A stretch of 64,000 nt of DNA from Amoebidium appalachense. Lineage: Eukaryota > Ichthyosporea. This document shows, piece by piece, positions 41,087 through 63,540 of the stretch. Positions within the stretch are counted from its first letter, which is position 1. The number at the start of each line of letters is the position of its first letter. The position numbers were made by a program, and so were the translations under genes. Where the stretch lies: positions 5,890,001 through 5,954,000 of the forward strand of contig CAVNZM010000013.1 of assembly GCA_963693365.1 (NCBI GenBank). Direction: 5' to 3'. The notes beneath the pieces were generated by a model. That model made no database searches. It was not told the origin of the DNA and was given only the letters and a program-made list of their open reading frames with translations.

Positions 41087-42118
41087 CTAAGAATACACGC
41101 AAGGGGTGGCGGCGGGCCACGGGGAGCGGACAGGTCTGATAGAGAAGAGAGGGTGGGAGGGCAAATAATTCTTTAAGCGGCTTATGCGCTTATTGAATTT
41201 CAGCGCGAGATGGGATACTCTAGCGGCTATTGGGACCAGACCATATATCGAGAACGTTACAGGCCCAGGTTTACAACAGTTGTTAGATAGAAAGGAGGCA
41301 ACTTCTACTTCAAGGAAATTTGCCAAGGGTTTAAGCGCTCTAGTTCTCTGTTTCTTGATCCGAGCGGCGAGAAGGGGTAAACCATATTCACATGCCGGGA
41401 AGACAAAAGTGCGAATAAATGTAAGTCTAATTGAAGGATGGAGGGGTGTGTCTTTAAAAATATTAGCCGAGAAGAAAGCTAACCGCTTAGAGCCAGCTCT
41501 ACCCTCTTTTCAACCTTATAATATGGGAAAACATAACTTAACAGAATTAACCGGAACACCAAGATATTTGTATTCTGGGGCTATAGGTACAGGTTTAGAT
41601 GATAATGTAAATGTGTGTAAGTTGTTAGCTATATCAGGTACAAGAACACCACATTTGTCTATGTGAAGGGTCATAAGGTTTGCCTTGCACCACTCTGACA
41701 CTATATCGAACAATCTTTGCAGGCGTCTAGGGGTACGGGCAAGGAGGGACAGATCATCAGCATAGAGAAGTGTAGGCGAAAAGTTATTTAAAGGGTCATC
41801 ATTTTCGGCGTAAATCTTGACAGCCAAATCATCTATAAATAGGTTAAACAAAAAGGGGCTAAGCAATGAACCCTGCAAGAGACCTCTAGTACGAGAAAAA
41901 CCATATGAAAGGTGCCCATTAACCACAGCTCTACCATAGGTTTGAGACAAGAGTGTTTCTAACAAAACACCAATGCAGTGTGGTACACCCCGTGCAGCAA
42001 GCTTTTCCCACAGGAGACCAGGGGAGACAGAATCGTAAGCAGTTTTCCAATCAATAAAGCCAACATATCGTGCACCAACTTGCATAGAATAGTGCAATGC
42101 CATTATTTGAACATAAGA
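41087..42118 (-). mobile_element. Non-LTR retrotransposon reverse transcriptase, copy A (broken, 5'-truncated)
   Basis: On the minus strand, frame 42103-41516 has FIDWKTAYDSVSPGLLWEKL, GLLQGSLLSPFLFN, the catalytic YADD box and YKYLGVP. The frame then shifts (small indels near 41510), and the downstream thumb/connection region continues as KRLAFFSANIFKDTPLHP to SIRPV near 41130. Truncated upstream at about 42118. Closely related to the copy at 63541-64000, and from a different subfamily than copy C. Confidence 0.88.
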
Positions 42119-42440
42119 TGTCTGATACTATGGCAGCCTGTTGCTGGCCGGAGCGGTGGGTGGTTACCCCGCCCCGGGCCCTTTCCTTCCAAGGGGGGAA
42201 GACCACCCATCAAAAGGGTGGGTGGGGGGGGGGGGGGGGGGGGCCCTCCCTCCCCGGAATCTTAATTCCTAAACCATTTAAAGTTGCGCCTCCCTCCCCC
42301 CCCCCTCCCCCCCCCCCCCCCCCCCTTCCCCCCGGTTTCGAAATCAAACTTCCATAATTGGCACATTTTCTAATTTACTACCACATTTGCAACTAATATT
42401 AAAATTTATTCTTTTTATTAATGGGCCGCACGAATCGATG
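42119..42440. other. Gap between LINE and next gene; polyA signal
   Basis: GC-rich and C-run DNA (42220-42340), then AT-rich DNA. AATAAA on the minus strand (TTTATT at 42405-42410) lies about 30 bp past the stop of the next gene and is its likely polyadenylation signal. Confidence 0.5.
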
Positions 42441-46919
<4,479 letters not shown>

Positions 46920-47150
46920 CTCAAGAGTTTCAAACCTCGGGAGTTTTGAGACGACAATTGAAAACCTCGGGAGTTCGAATTCGGAAACCTCGCGATCGGG
47001 AACGATCGAAAACCTCGGGAGTTTGAGAACCTTGGGAGTCAGAAACCTCTGGAGCTTGAGAACCTCGGGAGTCTGAAAACCTCGGGATTTGGAAACCTCG
47101 GGGGTCCGAAGCGCACAGCCTCATGAGCCTGAAACCATGAAACCTCGGCA
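46920..47150. repeat. Degenerate CCTCGGGAGT minisatellite
   Basis: AACCTCGGGAGTYTGA-like units of 14-21 bp recur about a dozen times with irregular spacing, starting at the first base upstream of the exon acceptor at 46919. Confidence 0.85.
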
Positions 47151-47201
47151 TTTATCAGGCAAACTCACACGAACACTGTACACGCACACAAATCACACGC
47201 A

Positions 47202-47389
<188 letters not shown>

Positions 47390-47391
<2 letters not shown>

Positions 47392-47970
47392 GCACGCATA
47401 AGTACACATGCTGGCGATACATGTACGCATGCCCTGCCATGGCACTTGCACGCGCTCAACACGCACTGCAAAAACCCGCTCATTGCAACTGTGTAAGCAG
47501 CCCACGCTTTGAATGCATCACATGCAGTGACTTGCATGCACTTTCCTGCAGAAACTAAAAATATACAGGGATATCAGGGTCAGACATATGTATACGTACA
47601 GCCTTACAAGCCTGCAGGTGCGTATGTGTATATTCAAAACCGGTCGACTGTACCCACATATTCTTGCACGTATCTCCACCCGTGTTGCCGTTCACATTCA
47701 AGACATCAATTATTCATCAGGCCATTTATTTCACTTGATTTCAGTTCTGGCAGCCCAGCTAGCCAGCATAACAGCAATTCATATGTAGAAAGCCACAAGT
47801 TGGAATTATTCAAGGGCCCACACATCATATCTAAGAACTAACTATGTACACGGCCCACGCACCAGGCGTGGCCCCACTAGGGCATCTGCCCGCAGTGCCC
47901 CTATGTAAGTAGTACTACTACTAGTGCAGCCACCATGCTGCACTGTGCGCGCGTCTAATGCTGTGAGTGT
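47390..47970. other. Between two genes; proline dehydrogenase polyA signal
   Basis: No exon recognised. AATAAA on the minus strand (TTTATT at 47725-47730) lies about 240 bp past the proline dehydrogenase stop. Confidence 0.45.
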
Positions 47971-53578
<5,608 letters not shown>

Positions 53579-55141
53579 TTGCTGCTAATACTGTAAAGAG
53601 ATTGGGAATAAAATGATGTTTTTGGTCTCGAATGAATGAAGTAATTAGTCAAGACACTCTCACGCAAGGGGCAAATTCAGCGCCCAAGACATAAAAACTG
53701 AATGACCAACTGAGGCTCGTCATGTGCTTTCATACCAACAAGTTGAGCATACGGACACAACCACCAATCATATGAGCCTCCAAAAAGCACTGAGAGATGT
53801 GGACGTGACCTTTATCCAATTAAATGCTGCCATATGCATGCGCAAATACGTCATTTGACGGTCGATTGCGTAACCGCCAAGGTGTGGCAGAGCGTAGGTA
53901 TTATTGCTCTGATTACAGACTGCACATTCACAATGGCTTTCACATTTTAGTGTGGCAAATATAATTTCAATGGTTGATTAATCTTCTAGTGCATCCAGAG
54001 TGTCTTCGTGAACTCGTAGACAACCCACTGCCAGACAAAGAAGGAAAGCTCTGGCTTGCATCTATAATTATTTCGTTGCTCTTATCCAATCACTACACCG
54101 TTGTTTGATTTGAGATTGCCGGGCTTTGGAACGAATTTGACCGGTACTCCCGAAGATCGACCAATGGCAGTCGGATTTGCAGCCAAGAGAATGTTGCCCA
54201 GATCCACGATACAATGCATACACACAGTATGTACACTCATAGTTATCAGTAACTTATCACTTTCCTTGTAAGTACTTTCTTATAATGAAATTCATTCTGT
54301 GTTAGAAAGGTGTAAAACAAGAAAGCAGCTGCTTTAGCTGGTAATGTGGCGGCGTGTCATACACACACGCAGAAAAGCAGTGGCCGCAAATTATCCCCAA
54401 AAAGGGTGCAGCCCCGACTCACTGGCGAGTCCGACCAGTTTAGGGGGTCTAGCCGCCGGAATGTGTAACGCGCGTGATTGGCCAGTGCCTTGTTCCTGCG
54501 TGCCCGCAGTCACCGCCCAGCTGACAACAAACACACACCTCTACACACGCCTTGCTGAGCTAGAACTGGGTTCGTGTGTTAGAAGAGCAGAGTGGGAGCC
54601 CTACGAAGATATAAGGAGGCTCTGGGCCCAGATGCGTTTAGGCTGGTTAACATTCGAGCTCGATGGCCAGGTCTCCCTGGTTTGTTCGGCTTTTGTAATG
54701 GTCTGATGGGCCATCATGAAGATGGCATGACCATGTTGGGCCTGGCATTGGTAGTCCCATCTGATGCTGACATGTACGTAAGCTAGTGAAACACCAACCA
54801 TGGATAGTAGGTAGATAAACTGGTTTTTCCGGGAGGCAGTAAACTGTAAGTTGTCATGTCTTGTCTTCTTGCGTGTGTGTGCCAGCCTCCCCGCAAGCAT
54901 CTTTGAGCACATGTGCACCAGCTCCTTCCTTTTGCTGTTTCCTGGTACCTCACTTGCCTTTGTAGGGCAAATGTTTAGACCGAAGTTACCTTTACAGTTT
55001 AGTGAACATTAAAAACCAATATCAGCAACCTCTGAGTCACAGCTCTCCATCTCCCTTACTGTCAGACCATTACCAATCACGTGCTAGTTGAGTACGACTG
55101 CCCCGGCCGAGCCCTCGGTCTAACTAGGGTGTGTGTGTGTG

Positions 55142-55172
<31 letters not shown>

Positions 55173-55318
55173 TCGTACTAAAGGCTCGCACCTCGTTGTC
55201 CTGGTTATGGCTAATATATTAGCACATATCCTGGGCGTACATCAAGCATGGCTCGGTGTACAGGCACATGTCTTCCAACTGCCAGTCCGCCTTCTTGTGC
55301 TCTTTGGGAGAACCCCCC

Positions 55319-55356
<38 letters not shown>

Positions 55357-55559
55357 ATAAAAAAAGAAGAAGAAAAGAAAAGAAAAGGAAAGAAAAGGCC
55401 ATCTATGCACGCTCAGTTCTAAGACTTGTTATTCCACGCCCTTCTACCAGAGTTTCGAATTGTAAATTTCGTTCAAGTTGTCCTCCCATACTGCATCGAC
55501 CCGTCCAGCCATTCTGTTCCCACACCCCCACTCACCTACAGTCTACATTAACACCTCAT

Positions 55560-56170
55560 ATCAGGGCAGCTGCACTATATTATCATACTTATCGCACAAA
55601 GATTCGATATATTAGGGCAGCCGTACTTGCCAGATATCGGTGGGCACAGTAAGGGCACCCGCATCTACATGTCCCTTTCCGGGAAAGACCATATATCTCA
55701 AGGATAGCAAGATATTAGATAATTGTGCACCTTATGCCTTGCCCCAGCCGTACTACCCAAATGCGCACGAAAATTCCCGGAAGTCCCTCGCTAGCGCTGC
55801 AGCCATACTATCCAAAACTGGACAAAAGTACTATCGAAATGTGTACAAAAACCCCTTATAATCAGTTACTTCGTACAAAACCCCCATACTTCGCTGCAGC
55901 CATACTATCCAAATGTGCACAAAAATACTATCCAAATGTGTACAAAGACCCCATACTGATATCGATCACTGCAGCCGTACTTTCCAAACATGCAGTGTGC
56001 ACAAAAATGCTATTCCGAGCACAAAAAAACCCCATATTTTGCTGCAGCCGTACGGTATATCCAGATGTACATCAAAATACTATCAACATATGCACAAAAA
56101 CCTCCTACTTCACTGCGGCCGTGCTATCACTTGAATGCATATGTGCACAGAATTCCACACCTCTCTGCGG
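55560..56170. repeat. Degenerate repeat with GCAGCCRTACTATCC motif
   Basis: GCAGCCGTACT, GCAGCCATACTATCC, CTGCAGCCGTACTTTCC and similar recur every 50-90 bp, alternating with CACAAAAATACTATCCAAAT and ACAAAAACCCC. At least eight units, all diverged. Confidence 0.8.
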
Positions 56171-56342
56171 TCGTACCATCGAAACAAATATGCACATGCC
56201 GAACATAACGACGTTACCAGACTTCGCCATGTTACAATAATGATCAAATTGCGTGATAGTAATGATAATGGTTGATCTGAGGCGGTGCCACAAGTCTTCG
56301 TTTTTACAGATATTAACTTCGAGCCAATTCTCTACTAAAATC

Positions 56343-56387
<45 letters not shown>

Positions 56388-56511
56388 ACACACACCCTCC
56401 CCCTCCCCCCTTCCTCCCTTCTTGGCCAGCTCTAAATTTGCCAATGGCAATCCCATTGACTATGTCAGCAATTCCGAGGCCAAGTTCTGTGATTGTCTCG
56501 CTGTACAGTGA

Positions 56512-57201
56512 ATGCCAGTTGCAATTCAAGGGCCTGCAGGTCGAAAGTGTGGCAGTCCACCGCTAAGTCACGTTGCCACGGCCACACTGAATACTCTATT
56601 GGTCGTGTCAGTCTCTGCCGCCTGTGCCGGAAAATCAGCAAGTTTTCTCTCGGGTCTGCCCTGTCACCAAATCGCATACCCAAAAATTTGTTCTTATTTT
56701 TGTAGTCTGCCAGCCATGGATTTGTTTGTAGTCATTTTGTACGGATTGGACAAAGGATGGGTCGTGCTGTCCAGAAAAGGGGGTGCACATACACGCACAC
56801 TACCTCTGTCTGTATTAATGGGTGCTCACACACACCCTGGCTTGGATGATATTGTTTATGTTTCCACCAAAACAAAGCCGAAACAACTACTTCAAAAACT
56901 GCATACTGGCACCAGTACCATAACTCTATCTGCCTGCGTGATTTGCTTTGCACCTACCCCTTTCTTATCCCAGAGCATCTGCCAGCAGTGCCGTGAGCAT
57001 GGATGGTTGGTGTGTATATGTGTGGCGCTATTTCTAACCCTGCTAGGGCTGGCCCAACCAGCAGGCCTAAATCTATATACAGCGCGTCTGCTTCGAATTC
57101 CCGCCACCTGGGCCGGGGCCACTACATTCTATCGGGGACAGCCTAAAGTCCTAACGTCTACCACAGGCCTACATTCTATCGGGGACAGCCTAAAGTCCTA
57201 A
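56512..57201 (+). CDS. Unidentified 229-codon open frame
   Basis: Intact from ATG 56512 to 57201. An internal ATG at 56716 begins MDLFVVILYGLDKGWVVLS; a hydrophobic stretch (WLVCICVALFLTLLGLA) lies near residue 165. The 3' end runs into the 47-bp tandem duplication. I recognise no family and see no splice context or similarity to trust, so this may be a chance ORF or a transposon relic. Confidence 0.2.
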   Translation: MPVAIQGPAGRKCGSPPLSHVATATLNTLLVVSVSAACAGKSASFLSGLPCHQIAYPKICSYFCSLPAMDLFVVILYGLDKGWVVLSRKGGAHTRTLPLSVLMGAHTHPGLDDIVYVSTKTKPKQLLQKLHTGTSTITLSACVICFAPTPFLSQSICQQCREHGWLVCICVALFLTLLGLAQPAGLNLYTARLLRIPATWAGATTFYRGQPKVLTSTTGLHSIGDSLKS

Positions 57202-57217
57202 CGTCTACCACAGGCCT
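57122..57217. repeat. 47-bp perfect tandem duplication
   Basis: The unit containing CTATCGGGGACAGCC and CTAACGTCTACCACAGGCCT occurs twice, head to tail, with no differences, about 70 bp past the trypsin gene stop. Confidence 0.97.
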
Positions 57218-57283
57218 TCATCTTTCCGCCTGCAGCCTCATATGTCGGTGCCTGCCGGTACATACCAGAATCCCCCTATTGGT

Positions 57284-59363
57284 CTAGAGGGCCACGGAGA
57301 CCAGGTCGCCACCACTGGGTGTGTATGCTGCCCCGGCTAGGGTCACCGTGGTGCCGGCTACATAGTTTGTTGCTGAGTTCAGGCTCACAACCTGTCCCGC
57401 ACTATCCCGGGCAAAAGCCAGTGCTGTGGGCTCAATGGGTGCGGTGATTGTACTGTTTGCACGGGCCAGCATGCTGCAGGTGTAGGCGTAGCGGCTGATG
57501 CTCTCCTCAGTCTGCACGCAGTACACGTCCCCTGCAGGTCAGCCGTCAGGCCATGTGCAATACATGGAAAGGTGTGCAAGCAGTACGTTTCCCTGACTAG
57601 TAGTACGGTGTGCATGCAGTGTTTGCTGTGCAAGCAGTACGGGCCTATGACCAGGAGCACTGTGTGCATGCAGGGGGGCATGCAAGCAGTACTACTTCCA
57701 TGACTGTATATGTGTGCAGTGCGGTGTGCTTGCAGTACATTGCCATTTACCACGCACGCACACCCTGTTGCATGCAGGTGGCACCATGCACAGCTACCCA
57801 GCCATTTACCACGCACGCACACCCTGTTGCATGCAGGTGGCACCATGCACAGCTACCCAAAGTCTGGGCACATTGACCCCCCCCCCCCCCCCCCCCAACC
57901 TCCCTCCCCCCCTCCCAAATCTCCCCTCTCCCCCCTCCCCCCTTTCAACCACGTCATATACCCCCCACAAATGCCCCCAGCACTCACCCTGGGTGGTGTC
58001 TGTGCCTGCCTTCATCTGCCACGTGCCCCGCAGCTGCCTTGCCGGGCTATCGATATCGGTGACGGTGATTAATGCGCTGTCCACCATGCTCTCCTGCAGG
58101 CCCCCATTCAGCCCTGACGTCACCACGGTGCGTGCTGTGGGCCTGGTGGTCTGCCACTGGCCTAACATCTTGCTGACTACTGGCCGGCTATCAAGTTTGA
58201 CGGGGGTGAGTGCCTGCACGTGCACAGGTATTAGAACAGTCTGTCTGTGTTAGGGGAGGAAGGGTGGGGGGGGGGGGGGGGGGGAGGCGGGGAGTGAGGA
58301 TGGGTTGAAATGTACTGCGACAGAGTGCAGAAATGCGAGCAGTTAGTGCATGTGCGCACGTATCAAAGCAGGATGCCAGGGTATCGACTGAACGGGCATG
58401 TGTGCTTTCTCATGTGTGCAGTGGAGGTCGGATAGGGGTGATGGCGGTGGTGGTGGTGGCGGTAGGTGGGTGGTTGGTGGGTGGGTGGGGGAGGGGAAGA
58501 GGTGTATGGTATGTATGTACTGATGGGCGTATTGCTGTGGGAACGCGCAGGCGAGCATGTGAGTTGACCATGATCCGGGCACATGCAATTGCTCAGGTGT
58601 GCGTAGGGTGCCCACCGTAAAACATACCAAATGCCAGGCGTATGTGTGTTATGTGTGTGTGCCAGGCATACACACGTATAATCGTGTGTGGCATGCAATC
58701 ACACTGTGTGTGTAAACGGGAAACATTTGAATGACGTGCGTACTTGTGCGGAAGGGCAAATACGATGCAAGGTAAAGATGGTAAAAGCAACGTCTTGGGC
58801 CATGATCTTTTGTTTGAAGTGTTGGTTCGCGCGTGTTATTCGGTGTACTGGGTTGGCCTAAGCAGGTGCACACCTTTTTTCTGCATTGCACTTCATGTGA
58901 GCATGCTTGCTTATGTGTATATGTGTGCGTGCGTGTGCCACCGAATGCTAGTGTGTGTGCATATGCATATGTTATGTGCAGGTGTGTGGCGGTGTGTTAT
59001 TATGTGTGCATGCGCAGATGGTTTGTGTTTGTGCCCGTGCCACGGAGTGTAAATGTGTGTGTGTGTGTGTGCACACATGCAAAAGATGCATATGTCTTTG
59101 TGCGTGTCACCGTGCGTGCTAATATATGTGCAAGTGTGGGTGTGGTGTGTGTGTGTGTGTGTGTCTCAGTGTGTGTGCCTCGGTCTGATAAGGTGTACGC
59201 GAGTATACGATTTGTCTTTGTGTTCGCGTATGTGCGCCCTGAGACACATAAAATCATTGCAGTTAACCGGTATGTGAGAGAGTAGGGGTGCGTGTGTGTG
59301 CATGTGCATGCGTGCGTGCGTGCGTGCGTGCGTGTGCGCGCGTGTGTGCGTGTGTTCATGTGT

Positions 59364-59438
<75 letters not shown>

Positions 59439-62179
59439 GACAGTTGCACGTATCCAAGCATGTACACACCTTGCTGTCAGCCGTCATGGTGACCTGCATT
59501 GTTGCCTTGGCCAGGTCTGCAGCATTTGTGCCTGCAGGGAACAGAGAGGCCACCCGCACCCGGCAGATGGTGCGGTTTGCTGCGGCACTGCTGCTGCCGT
59601 TGCATGCAGTACTGCCATTCCCTTCAAAGTCGATCTGTGAAGGACCGTATGAGTGCACGTACCAATCTACATGTTGCTAGCGACACGTGGCACTAGACCA
59701 GCAACGAAGAGCGGGGCAGAAAACACCCAACTGAGGGCAAAGGGCACGTGCTTTCACACACAGTAGGCACACATGAGGCACAGAAATAGGCGCTACGCGC
59801 TGGGGTGCACAGGGTTTGAGACACATGCAAAGATCTGCACCACAAACAGCCACGTGCAAACAGCACCGACGTGGACACATACAGGTGTGTTACAGGCTTA
59901 AGAACACATCCGAGGAATATATATCACGCATCGACAACACACGTGCAGCTGGAGCTAACACGTTCACACACGCATTCCAAGAAAGCAATCTAGCCACGAG
60001 CCACGAGAAGGCACAAAAACTAGTCTGACATGTGCTCCATCGCACCTGCACATGCTCGACCACGTACATTCGCTCTTACACTGAAAAACGTATTGGTGCA
60101 CACACATGTCACGGTACAGAACAATGCACACACACATGCAAACGGCTAACATGACATATGCACATATACATGCACTGCGCACACAAAGGCACAAACGCAC
60201 ATGCACACACCAGTCACACCACACACACACACATTAAACGCACACCACCCACCCACCCACACACACACACCCACATACACACCCACACACCCACAAACAC
60301 ACGCCACACACACACACACACACCACACAAACACACACAACCTAACCCACACCTACCTCCTTGCAGAAGCTGCTTGCAGGCCCACAAGTAACCCTCGTAT
60401 CATTGAGCATATTGAGTGTTGTGCTCGCGGCCGCACTTCCAGCCCTACCCACTATAGTTGCCGTCACATTGCTGGGCTGCACTGCCCCTCCAGCCGCCGA
60501 GCAGCTAATTGCTGCAGTGGGGCCAGGCACGGCCGCCACACTGGCACCACTGGGACAGTCGCTGCTGCAGTTGAAGCCAAAGTACAGCACAGGTGATACA
60601 TTGGCCTTGCCACTGCCCCCAACAAACTCCGTGAAGAACGACTGCAGAAATACACTTGTCGGTATCATGCCCCTCTCCCCCCCTCCTTCACACCATCCCA
60701 CCTCAAGCCCCCACCCCCAACGCACACATAGTATCTACAAATACACGACGTCACACCCACCTTAAGGCCGGGGTCCACAGGCGGGGTGCCTGCATAGAGG
60801 GTGTCTGGGGCGATGTTCGAGGTGATCCAGTCCATGTACAAGGGAATGTTGACGTACACGCCGTACCGGTTGGCCTTTGCACAGCCGTCCCCCCAGCTGG
60901 TGATGCCCCACTGTACATCGTCCTGCCCTTCTGGCCCATACTGGAACGCTGGCCCTCCGCTGTCACCCGTGCAGGCATCAATCCTGCACCCCAAGCCGTT
61001 AGCACTGGCCTACACTACACCCCCGCACCCTGCACAGACAAGGTGGTTCACATACATGCCCTCGGCATAGCCGGCACAGAACTGGTTGTTGGTGATGAGA
61101 CCACTCAGGCCAGGCGTCGCCCTGCACGTGTCCAGGCTGACCACAGGCACCTGGGCCTGCATAAGCTGCTCGGGCAGCACCGTGTTGCCGTACTGCAGCA
61201 CCCCCCAGCCGATCACCTCCAGCTTGGTGCCTGCGGGCACGTCTGCAGAGGTGTGGAGCTTAATGGGCTTGCGGTAACCGCAGCTGTTGGTGGTGGCTGT
61301 GGTGGTTGCTGGCCGATCCAGCTGTGTGTGGAGGGGTGCAAGGGCGTCAGCAAAAGTGGAACACTGCTTCTGCTGTGGCCCAGCTAACCGATTTATAGCT
61401 GGAGACTGCTTCTCTTTGCCCCTTACCAGAACATGCAAGTGGCCATACTGTCAGGAAGTTGTGGCCATACTGTCAGGAAGTTATTGAGAATCTGCGGGCA
61501 CTCACCTTAAGCAGCAGCAAGTCGTTCATCAGTTTCTCGTTCCACTGTTCGTGTCGGATAGCTTGTACCACGTCGTACTTGTCAAAAGAATCCTCGTCGC
61601 TGCGCTGGTTGCCCCCCAGCCACACCTGCACAAAGGGTGCCAGCCTCAGCAACCTTATCTCCCCTCGATCTATCCTCCTCTCCTCTTACTTCTTCCCCTG
61701 TCCATGCTGCTCTCCCGTTGCTTTCCCTCAATAGGATCTAATGCATTTCTCCTTCGCCCACTTACGACCTTCCTCGCCTTCTTCCTTCTCCTTACTATTA
61801 TCAACCTTCCCCCCGCCCCCCTCCACTCTCCCCTCTCCCACTCCCCACACACGTACCGCACACCCACGCCACACCACCACCCACCCTCCCCGCCCGGAGC
61901 ACGTACTTGGATTGATGTGGGGGGCTGCTTCAAGCAGTGGCCTGCCGTGAGAACCCACGAGTCCGCTATTAGTGTACCGCCGCAGAAATGCGCCATACCA
62001 CCCGTGCTGTTTGGATAGCGCAGGGACGCCATCCACTGTGGTGTGGTGTACAGCTCCGTGCCGCCAACTATGCGTGCCTCGGGCACAAACTCGCCTACAC
62101 CCTCCAAGGGTCCGGGGGCTGCCCTGCTCAGCCCCACCAGGCCGGCCGCCGTCCCTAACGCGCCTAATCTGCTTGCCAT
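57284..62179 (-). CDS. Secreted trypsin-like serine protease with ~300-residue C-terminal extension (8 exons, complete)
   Basis: Exons (minus): 62179-61907, 61625-61506, 61321-61056, 60983-60761, 60641-60357, 59634-59470, 58213-57988, 57531-57284. Phases match; 601 residues. Residues 1-22 form a signal peptide; the zymogen cleavage site is EAR|IVGG at 36/37. The S1 (chymotrypsin-fold) domain runs to about 285: TAGHC (His81), NDLLLL (Asp126), DACTGDSGGP (Ser228). Asp222, six residues before the catalytic Ser, is the Asp189 equivalent and predicts cleavage after Lys/Arg; SWGDGCA completes the pocket. Residues ~295-601 have several Cys, many Ser/Thr/Ala and N-glycosylation sequons (NVT, NST, NGS, NRT), and resemble repeated beta-sandwich or adhesive modules, but I cannot name a family. 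Expected to be secreted and to act extracellularly or in a digestive vacuole. Introns contain GT repeats and a 59-bp tandem duplication. Confidence 0.94.
57742..57859. repeat. 59-bp perfect tandem duplication
   Basis: The unit starting GCCATTTACCACGCACGCAC occurs at 57742 and 57801 without differences, in the last intron of the protease gene. Confidence 0.97.
59367..59436. repeat. (GT)n microsatellite in protease intron
   Basis: About 70 bp of GT close to the donor of the exon ending at 59470; part of a GT/GC-rich stretch from 58900 to 59440. Confidence 0.96.
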
Positions 62180-63540
62180 GGTTGCTGTGTCTCTGACGCG
62201 CCCGTGCCCGTGTGCTGTTCGTTATTTGACTCTAATATTTTTTTCCTCGCAAGTGTGCCTTAGTCTTTGCAATCCCTTCCGCACGCTCAGCCTGCCTCGC
62301 GCAACTGCAGGCTATGGCGGCCTTTTGTACACTGATATGTACCGTTATGTTTTGGCCAATTCAGGCCGTGACTTATAACCAATTAGCTGCCGCGATGGCT
62401 CTTGACTGTGCCCGCAGGTTTAAGATGCACCAATAAAAGTGCGTTGTTTTATCTCCCGCGAACCAGCCTAAACTGCCTCCGCGGCCCGGGGCGCCGGGGG
62501 CGGCCCTTTGGCCGGTCCCAACAGCTTCACCAAGCTTTAGACAATCAGCTTCTGTTGTTCACACAAGGTTTAGCCATTTTAGCCATTATTTGGGCTGAAC
62601 CATGTTTTGCATAGCAACCGCTCTAGTAATGTTCCATATTGTAACTGAACTTGAACCTGACCTCAACATGTAAAGTCAGCCGATCCTTTAGGTTCTTAGA
62701 AGAATGGCATGCGGTAGATGCCATCCCTGCTCCTTGCCCAATCACATTGCACATCAAATAAGCAGGCTTCAGTGGGGTCTTTCTCGAAAATAGAGGCATT
62801 ATTAAAAAAAAATGAGGCTGCACTATGATAATGTGTAGTGCCACTGTATGATGCTCCTTTCTAGCCTTATAGTAGCAGCCATGATGTTTGTATTTATTTT
62901 TTGGCTTCCGTAGCAGTTGTTTTATTTTTTTGAAAACAAACCATCGATGATTCATGTCGTGAATTTCATGATTGAATAATTTGAATTCAACATAGTACTT
63001 TCATAAATTCGCCATGGGGGTCTGATGTTTGTCTGGGATAGAAATTGTAGGAGACCGCTGAGCAATGACTAAGAATTCAGGGTGTGAAAATACTCTTTTG
63101 GTGCACCTTATTTTTCTGTTACAGAGCTTACAGAACCTCGCCTAAGGTTATAAGAAGAACCTTCTGTTTATAAGAAAATTTATTGGCTGTTTGTTACAGG
63201 CCCTTTTACGGTGCTCACGCGTGTGTGTATGTATGTGCAAAGCTTTACATAAACTGCTCGAACCCATACAGAGAGGCAGCTATTTTTAGGCCAGTGCACG
63301 TGAGCAAAACATGTGCGTCGAACGTCATGATCAGGCAGCAGCTGCCATGACGCGTGTGCACTTCCAATAGTCATAGGTACAGTTGCCAACTTCAGGCAGT
63401 CAGGACTTCAAGTTCCAACTTCCAGCTCAACGGTTAGTTTACTTCTGTCTTACTGTAGGAGAAACGATGAAAAGTAATCTGGACAATTTGCTCAATATGT
63501 ATCAGGATTAGTTTTAGTACTACCTACATACAAACAGCAG
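62180..63540. other. Protease upstream region and unassigned DNA
   Basis: CCAAT sites lie near 62355, 62377 and 62429, 180-250 bp upstream of the protease ATG, and could be promoter elements. From 62620 to 63540 the DNA is AT-richer; a 110-codon minus-strand frame (62955-62623) has no recognisable motif. No gene called. Confidence 0.45.

Larger units (their letters stand above)
53579..57283. other. Long intergenic region, mostly without recognised genes
   Basis: Near PRODH: CCAAT (about 53764), TACGTCAT (about 53846) and AT-rich DNA. Then two weak plus-strand open frames (54344-54706 and 56512-57201, separate entry for the latter), poly-G (55144-55172) and poly-C (55321-55351) tracts, degenerate repeats (55560-56170), and a 47-bp perfect tandem duplication (57122-57217). 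Confidence 0.5.

Noticed and set aside
54344-54786. Two overlapping plus-strand ORFs (ELGSCVRRAEWEPYEDI; LGPDAFRLVNIRARWPGLPGLF)
   Set aside because: They recall transposase fragments faintly, but no catalytic motif or consistent frame could be seen.
56341-56683. Minus-strand ORFs (NLLIFRHRRQRL; ELGLGIADIVNGIAIG) considered as a PIG-Q/GPI1 remnant
   Set aside because: Only scattered short similarity; the signature helices and downstream motifs of that family were not found.
62623-62955. 110-codon minus-strand ORF upstream of the protease
   Set aside because: AT-rich, Lys/His-rich, no motif, no splice context.
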